Below are positions 44,093-54,922 of a stretch of DNA of 64,000 nt, piece after piece. A program made the position numbers and the translations under genes. The number at the start of each line of letters is the position of its first letter. Positions within the stretch are counted from its first letter, which is position 1. Where the stretch lies: positions 62,001 to 126,000 of the forward strand of contig LVAQ01000009.1 of assembly GCA_001604105.1 (NCBI GenBank), given 5' to 3'. The notes under the pieces are model-generated. The model saw nothing but the letters and a program-made list of their open reading frames with translations. It searched no databases and was not told the DNA's origin. The stretch is from Clostridiales bacterium Firm_11 (GTDB taxonomy: Bacteria > Bacillota > Clostridia > Christensenellales > Aristaeellaceae).

Positions 44093-45476
44093 GGAATATC
44101 AGCTTCTCCTTTTTATGCGCAACCTGATGACCGGCATCATGGCGCCCGTGTTGATGCTGCTTCTGCTGTCGCGCGGCGCGGATATCGCTTCGCTTTCGCT
44201 GGTGCTGGGCGCGTTTTCCCTCACGGTGATCATAACGGAGTTTCCCTCCGGTGTGTTTGCTGATCTGTATGGACGCAAAAACGCTTTCCTGCTTGCCATG
44301 GCGCTCATGATGGCCAGCTATGGCCTGCTCCTGCTTTCACAGACCACCGCCTTGCTGCTGCCCGCCATCATCCTGCATGGGCTGGGGCGCGCGTTTTCAT
44401 CCGGCAGTATTGATGCGCTGGCACTTGATGAAGCCAGCGATGATGCGGCACTTGCACGAACCTCCGCCCGCATTTCTATTCTGGAAAGCGCAGGGCTGGC
44501 TTTGGGCGCCCTGCTGGGCGGCGCACTGGCGGGCATCAGGGAGGCGTATAGCGCAAACCTTGTGCTTTGCCTTGCGTTATCCTTTGCCTTGCTGCTCCTG
44601 ACGGCGCTGCTCGTACGCGAACGGCGTACGCCACGCCCCGCCGCCGCAAGCAAAGGACGCGGTGCGCTGGGGCAGATTACCTTGCAAATGCGGGATGGAC
44701 TCCGCTTCATGATCAGGCGCGGCACAGTACGGATGCTGTTTCTGTTGGGCATGTTCACAGGTGTTGTGCTTTTTGCTGTGGAAACATACTGGCAACCCGC
44801 ACTCATGGCAATGAACGCGCCTCCCTGGCTTTTGGGCGTGGTGACCAGCGCGGGATTTGCCGCGGTTATGGCGGGTGCAAAACTGAGCGAGCGCTTGCTT
44901 GTACGCAAGCCAAATACGGTTATAGGGCTGATGCTCCTGCAAAAAGCGCTGTTGGGCGCGGCGCTGCTGCTGCTGGCTTTGCTCACACGTTTGGAATGGT
45001 TCACCGCCATATACCTTTTGCTGTATTGCACCCTTGGCGGAGCAGGCGTAGCGGAAAGCATACTGCTCAACCGCGCGGCACCCCCGGCACAGCGTGCGGG
45101 GATTCTATCCCTGTTCAGCTTTGTTACGCAGGTGGGCGGGCTGCTTGCTTCCCTGCTCGGGTTTGTGATCACCCGCCAAGCTGGGTTTCAATGGGTATGG
45201 ATAGTCAACGGGATAATGATGATCCTGTTTGTGTGCGCAGTGACAGTATGGTATGCGATCCAACGCCATCGACAAGCGCCAAACGGCTTTGCCGCTGACC
45301 CCGCACAGCGCATTGGCCTTGATACCGCCCCACAAGCCGAGGCGGAAGAAGCGGCGGCGGCGCTGGGCGCCGCGCTGCAAGGCACGTCCCTTGAGCATCT
45401 GGCTGCGGCGACCCTCCTGACCCTCTCACAGCACACAGCCGCAAGCGCTGCTGAACCAGCACAGGACAATGATTGA
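44085..45476 (+). CDS. MFS transporter (probable efflux protein)
   Basis: A 463-residue major facilitator superfamily protein with twelve predicted membrane segments. It has the loop 2-3 motif GVFADLYGRKNAF (the MFS motif A, GxxxDxxGRK). An Ala/Glu-rich cytoplasmic tail of about 60 residues follows the last segment. It starts with GTG at 44085, AGGAGG 6 nt upstream, inside the end of the regulator gene. The longer open frame before it lies in another frame of the regulator and has no family sequence. Drug or metabolite efflux is likely given the paired regulator; the substrate is unknown. Confidence 0.9.
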   Translation: MRKEYQLLLFMRNLMTGIMAPVLMLLLLSRGADIASLSLVLGAFSLTVIITEFPSGVFADLYGRKNAFLLAMALMMASYGLLLLSQTTALLLPAIILHGLGRAFSSGSIDALALDEASDDAALARTSARISILESAGLALGALLGGALAGIREAYSANLVLCLALSFALLLLTALLVRERRTPRPAAASKGRGALGQITLQMRDGLRFMIRRGTVRMLFLLGMFTGVVLFAVETYWQPALMAMNAPPWLLGVVTSAGFAAVMAGAKLSERLLVRKPNTVIGLMLLQKALLGAALLLLALLTRLEWFTAIYLLLYCTLGGAGVAESILLNRAAPPAQRAGILSLFSFVTQVGGLLASLLGFVITRQAGFQWVWIVNGIMMILFVCAVTVWYAIQRHRQAPNGFAADPAQRIGLDTAPQAEAEEAAAALGAALQGTSLEHLAAATLLTLSQHTAASAAEPAQDND

Positions 45477-45768
45477 CTTCAGTACATAAAGCCTTTCATG
45501 AACAGAGTCTATGCGCGTACTGTATGCCATTATCGCAGTCCAGCAGCGCACGTGCCCCACACCTGTAGAAACAGAGGCACGCTTTGCACCCTACTTTTAT
45601 AACTACTAATTAACCCACTGCAAGCGCTATCGCAGCACGCTGCATCACCCTGCGGGCTACGCGCACACTCCCAAGGATTCGCTTCGCTGTCAAGCGTCAG
45701 GCATGCCCATGCCCATCAAAGGGCTCCACCCTTTGGAAACCGAATGAAGCATTCCAACCCCTGTCCAC
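45477..45768. other. Intergenic stretch without recognised gene
   Basis: About 290 bp between the MFS gene and the terminator. Apart from a small hairpin (CAAAGGG 45717-45723 with CCCTTTG 45729-45735) I see no gene, promoter or named repeat. Confidence 0.5.
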
Positions 45769-45810
45769 GCCAAGAACCCGTGTTTCTGTTCTGAAACACG
45801 GGTTCTTGGC
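45769..45810. terminator. Bidirectional terminator between MFS and eno
   Basis: Perfect 18-bp stem (45769-45786 with 45793-45810, loop TGTTCT) between two convergent genes, 46 bp from the eno stop codon. There is no flanking T-run, so the assignment rests on stem strength and position. Confidence 0.75.
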
Positions 45811-45856
45811 TATTGAGGGCAGAGCATTCACCCTGCCCTGCGGTATATCACTTAGG

Positions 45857-47299
<1,443 letters not shown>

Positions 47300-47310
47300 T
47301 TAGTTTTGAC

Positions 47311-48507
47311 TTACTGTAACGATTGCATGCTGCCCGCCTGTGACGCGGTAATGGAATCGCTTCCGGCTGCTTCTTCCCGCGCTATCCCTTTGGACAGACG
47401 GCCACGCTTCGAAAAAATCAAGGCTGCGAATACCGCGGTAAACGGCGCGACGGCAACCAGCCCAAAGCTGCCCACCAGCGTGGTTAGGAGCTGGCTGGAT
47501 ACATATTTCAGGTTGATCACATCCAAAAGCGGTGTACCCTGCCCCGCGAAGTACATCAGCATTGAAAGATAGTTGCCCGAGTACGCCAGCAGCAGCGTCG
47601 TCGCCATGGTTCCCAACACACCGCGCCCAACTACCAGCGCGCTCCTGAGCATCTCTACCCGGCTGATGCCCGGGCAATGCCTGCGGAGTTCCTCGCAGGA
47701 AACGGCGATATCGATGCTTAGATCCATCAACGCGCCGCTATTGGCAATGAACATCATGCCGATGAACAGTGCGCGCGTATCCACCATCATCGCGGATTGG
47801 GACAGCAGCGGCACCACATAGGGGATATCCCCGCCGTCCAGTTTGAGCACATCGGTCAGAAACAGCGCCAGCACAAAGGTGGTAAGCGTGCCCGCAAGCG
47901 AGCCCAGCAGCGCCACCGCGCAGCGCCGTGTAAACCCCGCCACCAGCAGATCAATCAAAACCGTCAGCACCAGCACGGTCACAAACGATGCGATGATCGG
48001 ATCCACCAGATCCAGCAGCAGCGGTATCAGCAGTTTCCAGATGATAATGCCGCTGGCGCCCAGCGATATGAGCGTACCCACGCCGATCACGCCGCCCACC
48101 ACCATCAGCAGAAATGCCAGCGCGATAAAAATCCACAGCTGGGTATCCGCGCGGTAATGGTCGATCAACGTCACCACAAGCGCCGTTTCCCGCGGTTGTA
48201 CCATGGCATAGGCAACATCGCCCGCCGCAAACAGCTTGTCCTTGTCCAGCGCGGTGTTCAGGTAGTTGCTCGCAAGCGCCGTCTGCCCTGCCTGATCGCC
48301 GCTGAGCACTGTTACCTCACAAATCTGCACCCCTGAATACACGATGCCAAGCGGATAGAGCGCGCTGTTATCTACCGCGTCAATGCGCACACGCTCACGC
48401 GGAATTAAGGAGGTTTGGTTCAGATGCCGCTCCGGGATCATCAACAGCGCCGCGCACACCACCACCATCACCGCGCAGATGATCCAGTTGCTTCGTTTTG
48501 CCTTCAT
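47311..48507 (-). CDS. YibE/F-like membrane protein
   Basis: A 398-residue protein with an N-terminal membrane segment (residues 9-24), an extracytoplasmic beta-rich domain to about residue 120, and seven or eight further membrane segments. The latter include the family regions GGVIGVGTLISLGASG and MMFIANSGALMDLSIDIAVSC, resembling YibE/F family proteins. The family function is unresolved; in lactococci YibE and YibF have been linked to cell envelope and autolysis phenotypes. GGAGG precedes the ATG. It follows the alkaline phosphatase gene after 72 bp. Confidence 0.85.
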   Translation of the reverse strand: MKAKRSNWIICAVMVVVCAALLMIPERHLNQTSLIPRERVRIDAVDNSALYPLGIVYSGVQICEVTVLSGDQAGQTALASNYLNTALDKDKLFAAGDVAYAMVQPRETALVVTLIDHYRADTQLWIFIALAFLLMVVGGVIGVGTLISLGASGIIIWKLLIPLLLDLVDPIIASFVTVLVLTVLIDLLVAGFTRRCAVALLGSLAGTLTTFVLALFLTDVLKLDGGDIPYVVPLLSQSAMMVDTRALFIGMMFIANSGALMDLSIDIAVSCEELRRHCPGISRVEMLRSALVVGRGVLGTMATTLLLAYSGNYLSMLMYFAGQGTPLLDVINLKYVSSQLLTTLVGSFGLVAVAPFTAVFAALIFSKRGRLSKGIAREEAAGSDSITASQAGSMQSLQ

Positions 48508-48528
48508 TGTTCTCCTCCAGCCGATGGC

Positions 48529-48559
48529 AAGGGAGCTGCCCGCAGGAGCAGCCCCCTTC
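48529..48559 (-). terminator. Stem-loop between alkaline phosphatase and YibE/F-like gene
   Basis: AAGGGAGCTGC (48529-48539) pairs with GCAGCCCCCTT (48548-48558) with one mismatch. There is no T-run on the minus strand, so it is probably a partial terminator or 3'-end stabiliser rather than a full stop. Confidence 0.45.
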
Positions 48560-48579
48560 TCATTGTAGTTCCCGTTCGC

Positions 48580-50052
48580 TTAGTAGGCCAGCGCCAGTAC
48601 ATCCATCGTTTTGGTGAAGATATCCGTGTTGTCATAGAGGCCGGCGAAAGCATCCGCGCCCACGCCGCGGGCATACACAGGCACCTGCAAGCCGGTGTGC
48701 GCATAGGAAGTGAAGCTCAAACCAGCTTTGTTGTTGATGATGTGGCTCACCGCCATGGAAAGGGGCTCATAACCGCCGTAGAGCAGCGCTTCGGCATCCC
48801 CAATCACACGCTGATCCTTAGCCGTCATGCTCAGTGCATAGGCGGCAGACAGGCTGGCAAGCTCCGCCTCCGTCAGGGTGAGATCCTTTTCAGGGGTTGT
48901 GGTCAGGCCATAGTACAGCTCAATCTCCGCCAGCGCATCCTCAAAGCTGGCGCCGCTGTCCCGCAGGGCGGCAATCACGCTGTCAAAGGCGACGTAAGAA
49001 GTCTTTTGGTTGGTCAGGTAGTTGAAATGCGTTTCGTAGGCGGTGGTGGCAAACCCGATGGTCATGCCGCCGGTTTCATGATCCGCCGTGACGATGATGA
49101 GCGTATCCTCGGGATGCTCTGCCGCAAAATCCAACGCAACCTGCACCGCGTCAGAAAGGGCGATGGTTTCATGGATGCTGGTGGCCGCGTCATTCGCGTG
49201 GCAGGACCAGTCGATCTTGCCGCCTTCACACATCATGAAGAAGCCGTTTTCATTATCCAGCACTTTGATGCCCGCGGTTACAAAATCCGCCAGAGATAGG
49301 ATGTCCTCACCCTCGGCTACGCGGCGCACGCGGTCAATTTCATACACCAGGGCCTGCGATTCCTGCAACACAGGGCTAATGGCCAGCACGCGGCTATCCG
49401 TAGCGGTCAGGGCGCGAATGTCTTCATTGGTATTTGCGATTGTCCAGCCGTTTTGCTTGGCGATCTCCATCGCGTCTTCCTTGTCTTTCTCTTTGCCGGT
49501 AGGCTGGAGAAGCCCGCCGCCAGCCAGGAAGTCCACCGTTGTGCCCGTTAGTCCCTGCACCGCGATGTCATAATACAGGTTGCGGCTCTGCGCCTTGGCA
49601 TAGTAAGCGGCGGGGGTGGCATGATCCACGCTTACGCTGGAAACCACACCGATTTTTTTACCCGCTTCCTTGGCGTATTCCGTTACGAGTTTGAAGGTTT
49701 CGCTCAAATCCACGTTGTAGTTGAGCACGCCCGAGAGGGTCTTTTCTCCGCTGGCCATGGAAGTGGCTGTGGAAGCGGAATCCGGGCAGAAGGAGGAAGC
49801 GTCATAGGTCGTCACCATGCCCAGAGATTCAAAATCAGTGAAGGAAAGCTGCGCGGCAACGGGCATAACCGCTTCAGGATTGGCTACCGAGCCCTCATAA
49901 TACTGCGTGGCGGTTACCTGGGGGTTGCCCATACCATCCCCAATGAACAGGAACACATACTTGGGCGTGCTCTCCCCCTCCGCAAGGCCGAGGGCGGGGA
50001 TGCTGCCCAGCATCAGGAGCAGCGCGCACAGGAATGCCAGTGTTTTTTTCAT
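48580..50052 (-). CDS. Exported alkaline phosphatase
   Basis: A 490-residue alkaline phosphatase that hydrolyses phosphomonoesters outside the membrane. The signal peptide MKKTLAFLCALLLMLGSIPA ends near GLAEGE, without a lipobox. Active-site elements are FLFIGDGMG, the nucleophile serine in CPDSASTATSMASG, SVDHATPAAYYA, MCEGGKIDWSCHANDAAT, and TADHETGG with the zinc ligands. ATG at 50052 is chosen for the signal peptide; three upstream in-frame ATGs (50061, 50064, 50076) are alternatives because AAAGGA lies among them. It may be co-transcribed with the YibE/F-like gene. Confidence 0.93.
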   Translation of the reverse strand: MKKTLAFLCALLLMLGSIPALGLAEGESTPKYVFLFIGDGMGNPQVTATQYYEGSVANPEAVMPVAAQLSFTDFESLGMVTTYDASSFCPDSASTATSMASGEKTLSGVLNYNVDLSETFKLVTEYAKEAGKKIGVVSSVSVDHATPAAYYAKAQSRNLYYDIAVQGLTGTTVDFLAGGGLLQPTGKEKDKEDAMEIAKQNGWTIANTNEDIRALTATDSRVLAISPVLQESQALVYEIDRVRRVAEGEDILSLADFVTAGIKVLDNENGFFMMCEGGKIDWSCHANDAATSIHETIALSDAVQVALDFAAEHPEDTLIIVTADHETGGMTIGFATTAYETHFNYLTNQKTSYVAFDSVIAALRDSGASFEDALAEIELYYGLTTTPEKDLTLTEAELASLSAAYALSMTAKDQRVIGDAEALLYGGYEPLSMAVSHIINNKAGLSFTSYAHTGLQVPVYARGVGADAFAGLYDNTDIFTKTMDVLALAY

Positions 50053-50232
50053 TTTTTCCATCATCCTTTCTCTCATTTCGCGTCTAGCGTACCAGCATCA
50101 GGTAAACGCAGGTTCAGCGTCCGATTAAGCTTATGTTAAAAATAAGACGAAATGGTAAAATGAACATTACCTGTACTACCTGCCAGCTATCCCTTGTAAA
50201 TCAAGCTTTTGCTTGCCGCCCGTACGCAGTCG

Positions 50233-50261
50233 AAAAAAGACGGAAGCCGTTATGGCCTCCG
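50233..50261 (-). terminator. Terminator of the VanW-like gene
   Basis: On the minus strand an 8-bp stem (50261-50254 with 50248-50241, one G-T pair) is followed by TC and six T residues (50238-50233). It is about 95 bp after the VanW-like stop codon and upstream of the phosphatase gene. Confidence 0.85.
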
Positions 50262-50356
50262 CCTTACGATGATGTATTATCGCACTTTCTGAGCATCGCA
50301 GCACTGTACACACAGCGTAACGCGCCTGTATGCCGCATGCAACTTGCGACCGAGGT

Positions 50357-51490
50357 TCAATCCGCGCGAAACATCTGGATGGTTACAACGCCTTCCCCTG
50401 TGCTGGTCGCTTCGATGCGGATGGGAAACGCGTAGTCATTCTGGAAAATGAAGTTAAGGCTCGCATTGCCTACCGCCGCATCCTGATGCATGGGCAGGTA
50501 GCGCGCGCAGCCGGGGCCATGTGGACGGCGCATGAGCACCGTAAGCCCGGGCAACTGACGCACCGCGTTATACAGCGTCGAGCTGCTCTGGCAGGTGCCC
50601 CCGCCATACCCAGGCTGGCTTCCGCCATCAATCAACACCGGCGCCGGAAAATAGCCGTTGCTCTTTTTGTAGGGGCCGATATCCGCGTTGAAATCCAGCT
50701 TCTCGCCCGGTTGCAGGACGCGCGTCATCAGTTCGCAGCTGCGGATGATGTTCTTTACGCGTCCATCGTTGAGCTCGTTGCCGTTTTCATACTTGAAAAA
50801 CGAGCTGAAAGCCGCGATGGGTATATCCTGCCCCATCGGCGTATCGGTTGGCGATACCACCACCAGATCGGTCAGCAGCGAAGCGTCGATAAACCCGTAA
50901 CTACGCCAGTACAACACCTTGGCAAAGCCATCCACAAAATCGATAATGGCCACCTGGCTGCCTTGCCCCACCGCAATGGGGAACGCCTGACTGCTTGTAT
51001 CGGGATCGGTATAGATGGTCGCCATCGCGGTGGTGGTGGCAACATATTTTGATTTGGTCACGCCATAGGGCGGCGTTGTTTCCGGATCCAGCGTGGTCAT
51101 GTTTTCATCGACGCAGGTTCGTTTGACAAAGCCCACGATGCCGTTATACTCCACCAGCACAAAGGCGGGATACACTTTATAGACCGTCACCACCTGATTG
51201 ATGCTCACCGCGCCCAGGCTTTTGCTATCTTCATCCTGCGCGACGCGAATCGAAGCCATGGTGCCGCTGGCCGTCATCAGCTTGATTTTGGTGGTATACA
51301 GGGGCGTAAGCCCTTCAATGTTGGGCAGCTCCTGCTCCATTTTGCCGACGATTTCGCTCATGCCGTCATCTTCCACATAATCCTGCACAATTTCCGCCGC
51401 GGCATCCGAATCCGTGGAAGCTGTGCTTTCGGCGGCGGCCGCCGTTGCCATCAATAAGAAGCAAACCATATACAAAAGAACGCGCTTCAT
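50357..51490 (-). CDS. Exported VanW-family protein with SH3-like modules
   Basis: A 377-residue exported protein. The signal peptide MKRVLLYMVCFLLMATAAAA is followed by an acidic stretch, then two SH3-like modules (SGTMASIRVAQDEDSKSLGA; TTTAMATIYTDPDTSSQAFP). The C-terminal 140 residues are a VanW domain (LQPGEKLDFN, SNGYFPAPVLIDGGS, GYGGGTCQSSSTLYNAVRQL, and a final G5-like strand region). VanW proteins occur near vancomycin genes and in many wall-associated proteins, with no proven activity. AAAGGAG precedes the ATG. Confidence 0.88.
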   Translation of the reverse strand: MKRVLLYMVCFLLMATAAAAESTASTDSDAAAEIVQDYVEDDGMSEIVGKMEQELPNIEGLTPLYTTKIKLMTASGTMASIRVAQDEDSKSLGAVSINQVVTVYKVYPAFVLVEYNGIVGFVKRTCVDENMTTLDPETTPPYGVTKSKYVATTTAMATIYTDPDTSSQAFPIAVGQGSQVAIIDFVDGFAKVLYWRSYGFIDASLLTDLVVVSPTDTPMGQDIPIAAFSSFFKYENGNELNDGRVKNIIRSCELMTRVLQPGEKLDFNADIGPYKKSNGYFPAPVLIDGGSQPGYGGGTCQSSSTLYNAVRQLPGLTVLMRRPHGPGCARYLPMHQDAAVGNASLNFIFQNDYAFPIRIEATSTGEGVVTIQMFRAD

Positions 51491-51651
51491 GCGTTTACAC
51501 TCCTTTACGGGTAGGGTAGGGCTTCAGTATAGCATATTTTGAACAGCCATGCCTTACAGCAGGCAAAATTTACAGCAAAGCAACCACGCGCGGGGCGCTT
51601 TGCCTGACAATGCCGAAATTCATGCCGCCCCTAGCCAAACGGCATTGGTTT

Positions 51652-51660
51652 TGCTATAAT
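51652..51660 (+). promoter_or_regulatory. Extended -10 promoter of the aldolase gene
   Basis: TGC followed by TATAAT (51655-51660), an extended -10 element. No good -35 is visible 17 bp upstream (TAGCCA). Confidence 0.65.
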
Positions 51661-51692
51661 ATGGCGATATCAAATGGAGGAGGTCACCCATC

Positions 51693-52628
51693 ATGCCGTT
51701 AGTCAATACCAAGGAAATGTTCAAAAAGGCGTACGAAGGCGGTTACGCGGTCGGCGCTTTCAACGTCAACAATATGGAGATCATACAGGGCATCACCGAG
51801 GGCGCCAAACTGGAAAACGCCCCGCTTGTACTACAGGTAAGCAAAGGCGCGCGCGCCTACGCCAAACACGTCTATCTGATGAAAATGATCGAAGCCGCTT
51901 TGGAGGATACCGATCTGCCCATCGCCGTTCATCTGGATCACGGTCCTGATTTTGAAACGGCCAAGAGCTGCATCGACGGCGGCTTTACCAGCGTGATGAT
52001 CGACGGCAGCCACCACAGCTTTGAAGAGAACATCGCCCTTACCAAGCGAGTTGTGGATTACGCGCACAGCCAGAAGAACTACGTAACCGTGGAAGCCGAG
52101 CTGGGTCGTCTGGCAGGCGTGGAAGATGATGTGCAGGTTTCCGCCGAAGATAGCTCTTATACCCACCCCGATGAGGTGGAAGAGTTTGTCAAGCGCACCG
52201 GCTGCGACAGCCTCGCCATCGCCATCGGCACCAGCCACGGCGCTTTCAAGTTCAAGGGCGAGCCCATGCTGCGCTTCGATATTCTGGAAGAGGTCGGCAA
52301 GCGCCTGCCCGGTTTCCCCATCGTGCTCCATGGCGCCAGCAGCGTCATCCCCGAATATGTGGAGATGATCAACAAATATGGCGGCGTCATGCCCGGCGCA
52401 CAGGGCGTGCCCGAAGCGATGCTTCGCAAAGCCGCCAGCATGGCCGTATGCAAGATCAATATCGACAGCGACCTGCGCCTTGCCTTCACTGCCGAGTTGC
52501 GCAAGCACTTTGTGGAGCATCCCGCGGATTTCGATCCCCGTCAGTATCTGGTGGACGCGCGTGACGGTATCCGCTCCATGGTGCGTCACAAAATCGTAAA
52601 CGTGCTGGGCTCCAACGGCAAAGCATAA
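51693..52628 (+). CDS. fba: Class II fructose-1,6-bisphosphate aldolase
   Basis: A 311-residue zinc-dependent aldolase that cleaves fructose 1,6-bisphosphate. HLDHGPDFE supplies the catalytic Asp and a zinc His. VTVEAELGRLAGVEDD carries the conserved Glu. GTSHGAFKFKGEP and IVLHGASSV give the second and third His and phosphate-binding loops, and INIDSDLRLAF the substrate Asp. Sequence features are those of FbaA types in Firmicutes; tagatose-bisphosphate activity cannot be excluded. GGAGGAGG precedes the ATG. It is followed by its own terminator. Confidence 0.95.
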   Translation: MPLVNTKEMFKKAYEGGYAVGAFNVNNMEIIQGITEGAKLENAPLVLQVSKGARAYAKHVYLMKMIEAALEDTDLPIAVHLDHGPDFETAKSCIDGGFTSVMIDGSHHSFEENIALTKRVVDYAHSQKNYVTVEAELGRLAGVEDDVQVSAEDSSYTHPDEVEEFVKRTGCDSLAIAIGTSHGAFKFKGEPMLRFDILEEVGKRLPGFPIVLHGASSVIPEYVEMINKYGGVMPGAQGVPEAMLRKAASMAVCKINIDSDLRLAFTAELRKHFVEHPADFDPRQYLVDARDGIRSMVRHKIVNVLGSNGKA

Positions 52629-52649
52629 GCGATTCCCTTTGCCCTTACG

Positions 52650-52708
52650 CCGCCCCGCGAACGTTCTCCCGCCTGTTAGCGCGGGCGAAGGCTTCGCGGG
52701 GCGGTTTT
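52650..52708 (+). terminator. Terminator of the aldolase gene
   Basis: A 12-bp GC-rich stem (52650-52661 with 52693-52704) encloses a smaller hairpin (CCCGC/GCGGG) and is followed by TTTT (52705-52708). Confidence 0.82.
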
Positions 52709-52737
52709 CAGGAAGCAGACCAGAGGAGGTTTTACGG

Positions 52738-54657
52738 ATGCTGCAAAAGGCCGCGCGCGCGGTAACGGTGGTTCTGCTGGCTGGTTTTGGCACACTGGCA
52801 CTCATGCTTGTGGATACCTGCACCGGCGAAGCCAGCTTTATGCTCGCTTTTCTGCGGGATACGCTCGCCGCGCTTTCCGGGGCGCGTGTAACCATGGCGC
52901 TGCTGCTTATCGCCCTGCTGGTGCTGAACGCTCGCTTTGCTTTTCGGCAATATCCCTATCAAAAGGGAGAGCGGCTGCGCATGACGCTGCTGGCGGCTTT
53001 TTTTGCGCTTGTGGCCACCTTCAGCGCGGCAGCACGAACAGATAGTGTTACGGTGGCAGACCTTTTTCAGCCCTATGCGCTCGTACTGGCAATCATCAAA
53101 TTCGTAGGGTTCGTTGCGCTGTTCTATGTCGGTCTTAAAGCGATGCTGTGCCTGCTGCCTGCTGTAGCGGCGCGGCTGTGCTCGCTGGCGCCAAACGCTT
53201 CGGTTTCATCGCGGGCTGTGTTCTTCCGCGCCTGGTTCATCATCCTGTGCGGTTGGCTGCCTTCCTTTATACTGCGCATGCCGGGCGCGGTCACAGGCGA
53301 CGCGGGGCGTGTGCTGCAGCAGTTCACCGGAGAAATCGCCATGACGGCGGATCACCCCGTTACCTTTACGTACCTGCTGGGCGGCCTGACGCAGCTTGGG
53401 CATTGGCTGGGCAGTGACAACCTTGGGCTGCTGCTGTACACCTTGCTGCAATGGCTGGCTCTCTCAGCCGCCATGGCCATGATGGCAGCGGATTTGCGTA
53501 CCGCACGGTTCCCGACAGGGTTTTGCTACGCACTGGCTGTGTTTTATGCACTCCTGCCGCTGGCGATGATGAACGCGGCGCTCGTCATCAAGGATATCCC
53601 CTATTCCGCCGCGTTTATCGGTTTCACGGTATGCTACGCACGTGCGCTGCTGCATCCAGGGGAAGCCTTTGCCTCTTCGCGGTGGCGCATCAGCTGTGCG
53701 TTATTTACACTGGCGTTGCTGCTATTTCGCCATAATGGCGTGCTCACGGTACTCCCCTGCGCGGCGGTGCTACTTGCGCGGCTGTGGTGGGGCAAACCGC
53801 GCATCGCCGTGAGATGGCGGCTTTGGGTCATCGGCGCGCTTTTGTTTCCTGTGGCGGCGGTGATGCTGCTCAATACCTATGCCGTACCAAGGGTTGCCAT
53901 CAAAGTTGATTCCACGCCGGATATGCTGGGCGTTGCCATTCAGCAAACGGCGCGAATCCTGCGCAATGATCCATCCGCCGCGACCGCGCAGGAGATGGCC
54001 ATCATCGATCGTGTGCTGGATGCGGAAAATCTCGCCGCCGCCTATCAACCGCGAACCTCTGATCCGGTGCGCAAGCTATTCCGGTTTCACAACCAGCATA
54101 CGCAGGCGGATGTGCAGGCATTCGTCGGGGTCTGGCTCAGGCTGGTTTCACGGCACCCCCTTGAGGCTGTGCAAGCATTCTGGTCACTATCCAGCGGGTT
54201 TCTGGATCCCTTCGACCCCCATCAAAGCTACAGCGTCAACATGCTGGCAACGTTCTCCCCAAAGTATCCGCAAGCGCTGCACATCGCACATCCGCAGGTG
54301 TTGCAGCCTGTGCGGGATCGGCTTGGCTACGCAGAAGAAATCTACCGCGGGCTGCCGCTGCTGTCGCTTACGCACGCGATAGGGCTTTATAGCTGGGGGC
54401 TGTTGCTGGGCTGGTTTCTTATACGCCGTTCTGGTCACCGCAAAGATGTTTGGCTTTTGCTCCCCGCACTCATGACGCTGCTGGGCTGCCTGTTCTCGGC
54501 GGGGTATCTACCGGGCGTACGCTACGCGCTGCCGCTTGTGTACACCGCCCCATACCTGCTTTCCTTGCCTGCGCGCGGCATTTTTGGCGGGGGAACGTCG
54601 GTTACGCCTTCCACCGAAGGCATCGCGGGGGATGCGCGCAAAGCGCTTCCCGATTGA
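52738..54657 (+). CDS. Large polytopic membrane protein, GT-C/DUF6020-like (paralogue 1)
   Basis: A 639-residue protein with about twelve hydrophobic segments and one large extracytoplasmic region (about residues 390-530) before the last segments. Segment-flanking motifs are PSFILRMPGAVTGDAGRV with a lone Asp after the early segments, MNAALVIKDIPYSAAFIG, and LLFRHNGVLTVLP. These recur in the same order in the protein at 57831-59588. The layout resembles GT-C lipid-linked sugar transferases and DUF6020 proteins, so transfer of a sugar from a polyprenyl donor is plausible but unproven. AGGAGG precedes the ATG at 52738 by 8 nt. Confidence 0.72.
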   Translation: MLQKAARAVTVVLLAGFGTLALMLVDTCTGEASFMLAFLRDTLAALSGARVTMALLLIALLVLNARFAFRQYPYQKGERLRMTLLAAFFALVATFSAAARTDSVTVADLFQPYALVLAIIKFVGFVALFYVGLKAMLCLLPAVAARLCSLAPNASVSSRAVFFRAWFIILCGWLPSFILRMPGAVTGDAGRVLQQFTGEIAMTADHPVTFTYLLGGLTQLGHWLGSDNLGLLLYTLLQWLALSAAMAMMAADLRTARFPTGFCYALAVFYALLPLAMMNAALVIKDIPYSAAFIGFTVCYARALLHPGEAFASSRWRISCALFTLALLLFRHNGVLTVLPCAAVLLARLWWGKPRIAVRWRLWVIGALLFPVAAVMLLNTYAVPRVAIKVDSTPDMLGVAIQQTARILRNDPSAATAQEMAIIDRVLDAENLAAAYQPRTSDPVRKLFRFHNQHTQADVQAFVGVWLRLVSRHPLEAVQAFWSLSSGFLDPFDPHQSYSVNMLATFSPKYPQALHIAHPQVLQPVRDRLGYAEEIYRGLPLLSLTHAIGLYSWGLLLGWFLIRRSGHRKDVWLLLPALMTLLGCLFSAGYLPGVRYALPLVYTAPYLLSLPARGIFGGGTSVTPSTEGIAGDARKALPD

Positions 54658-54741
54658 GCGGATAAACGCCGTGTCATCAACGAATTTCACCGGCTGTAAT
54701 CCAACCATATAGAAACTTCGCTCCCGACACAGAGGGGATAA

Positions 54742-54778
54742 CAAACGCCGCCAATCCAGCTTGGAATGGCGGCGTTTG
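54742..54778. terminator. Bidirectional hairpin between convergent genes
   Basis: Perfect 12-bp stem CAAACGCCGCCA (54742-54753) with TGGCGGCGTTTG (54767-54778), plus an inner TCCA/TGGA. It separates the GT-C-like gene and the ABC-F gene. The following 54779-54922 is GC-rich without a recognised gene. Confidence 0.7.
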
Positions 54779-54922
54779 GCTCAGCTTGTCAAGAATCCCC
54801 GGCTGTTTTCTACCATCACTCACTTCATCGCCCTGCGGTCTGTTCGCTCGCTTTGGGGTGTCTTGTGGCGGGGGACGTTGGGGCGCTGCCCCTTGACCCG
54901 GTGCGCTGCGGCGGGGGTGGGG

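Noticed and set aside
50123..50139. TTAACA-N5-TTAATC on the minus strand, resembling PhoP boxes upstream of the alkaline phosphatase
   Set aside because: Only one pair of hexamers with one mismatch; PhoP sites normally need several in series, and the region is AT-rich.
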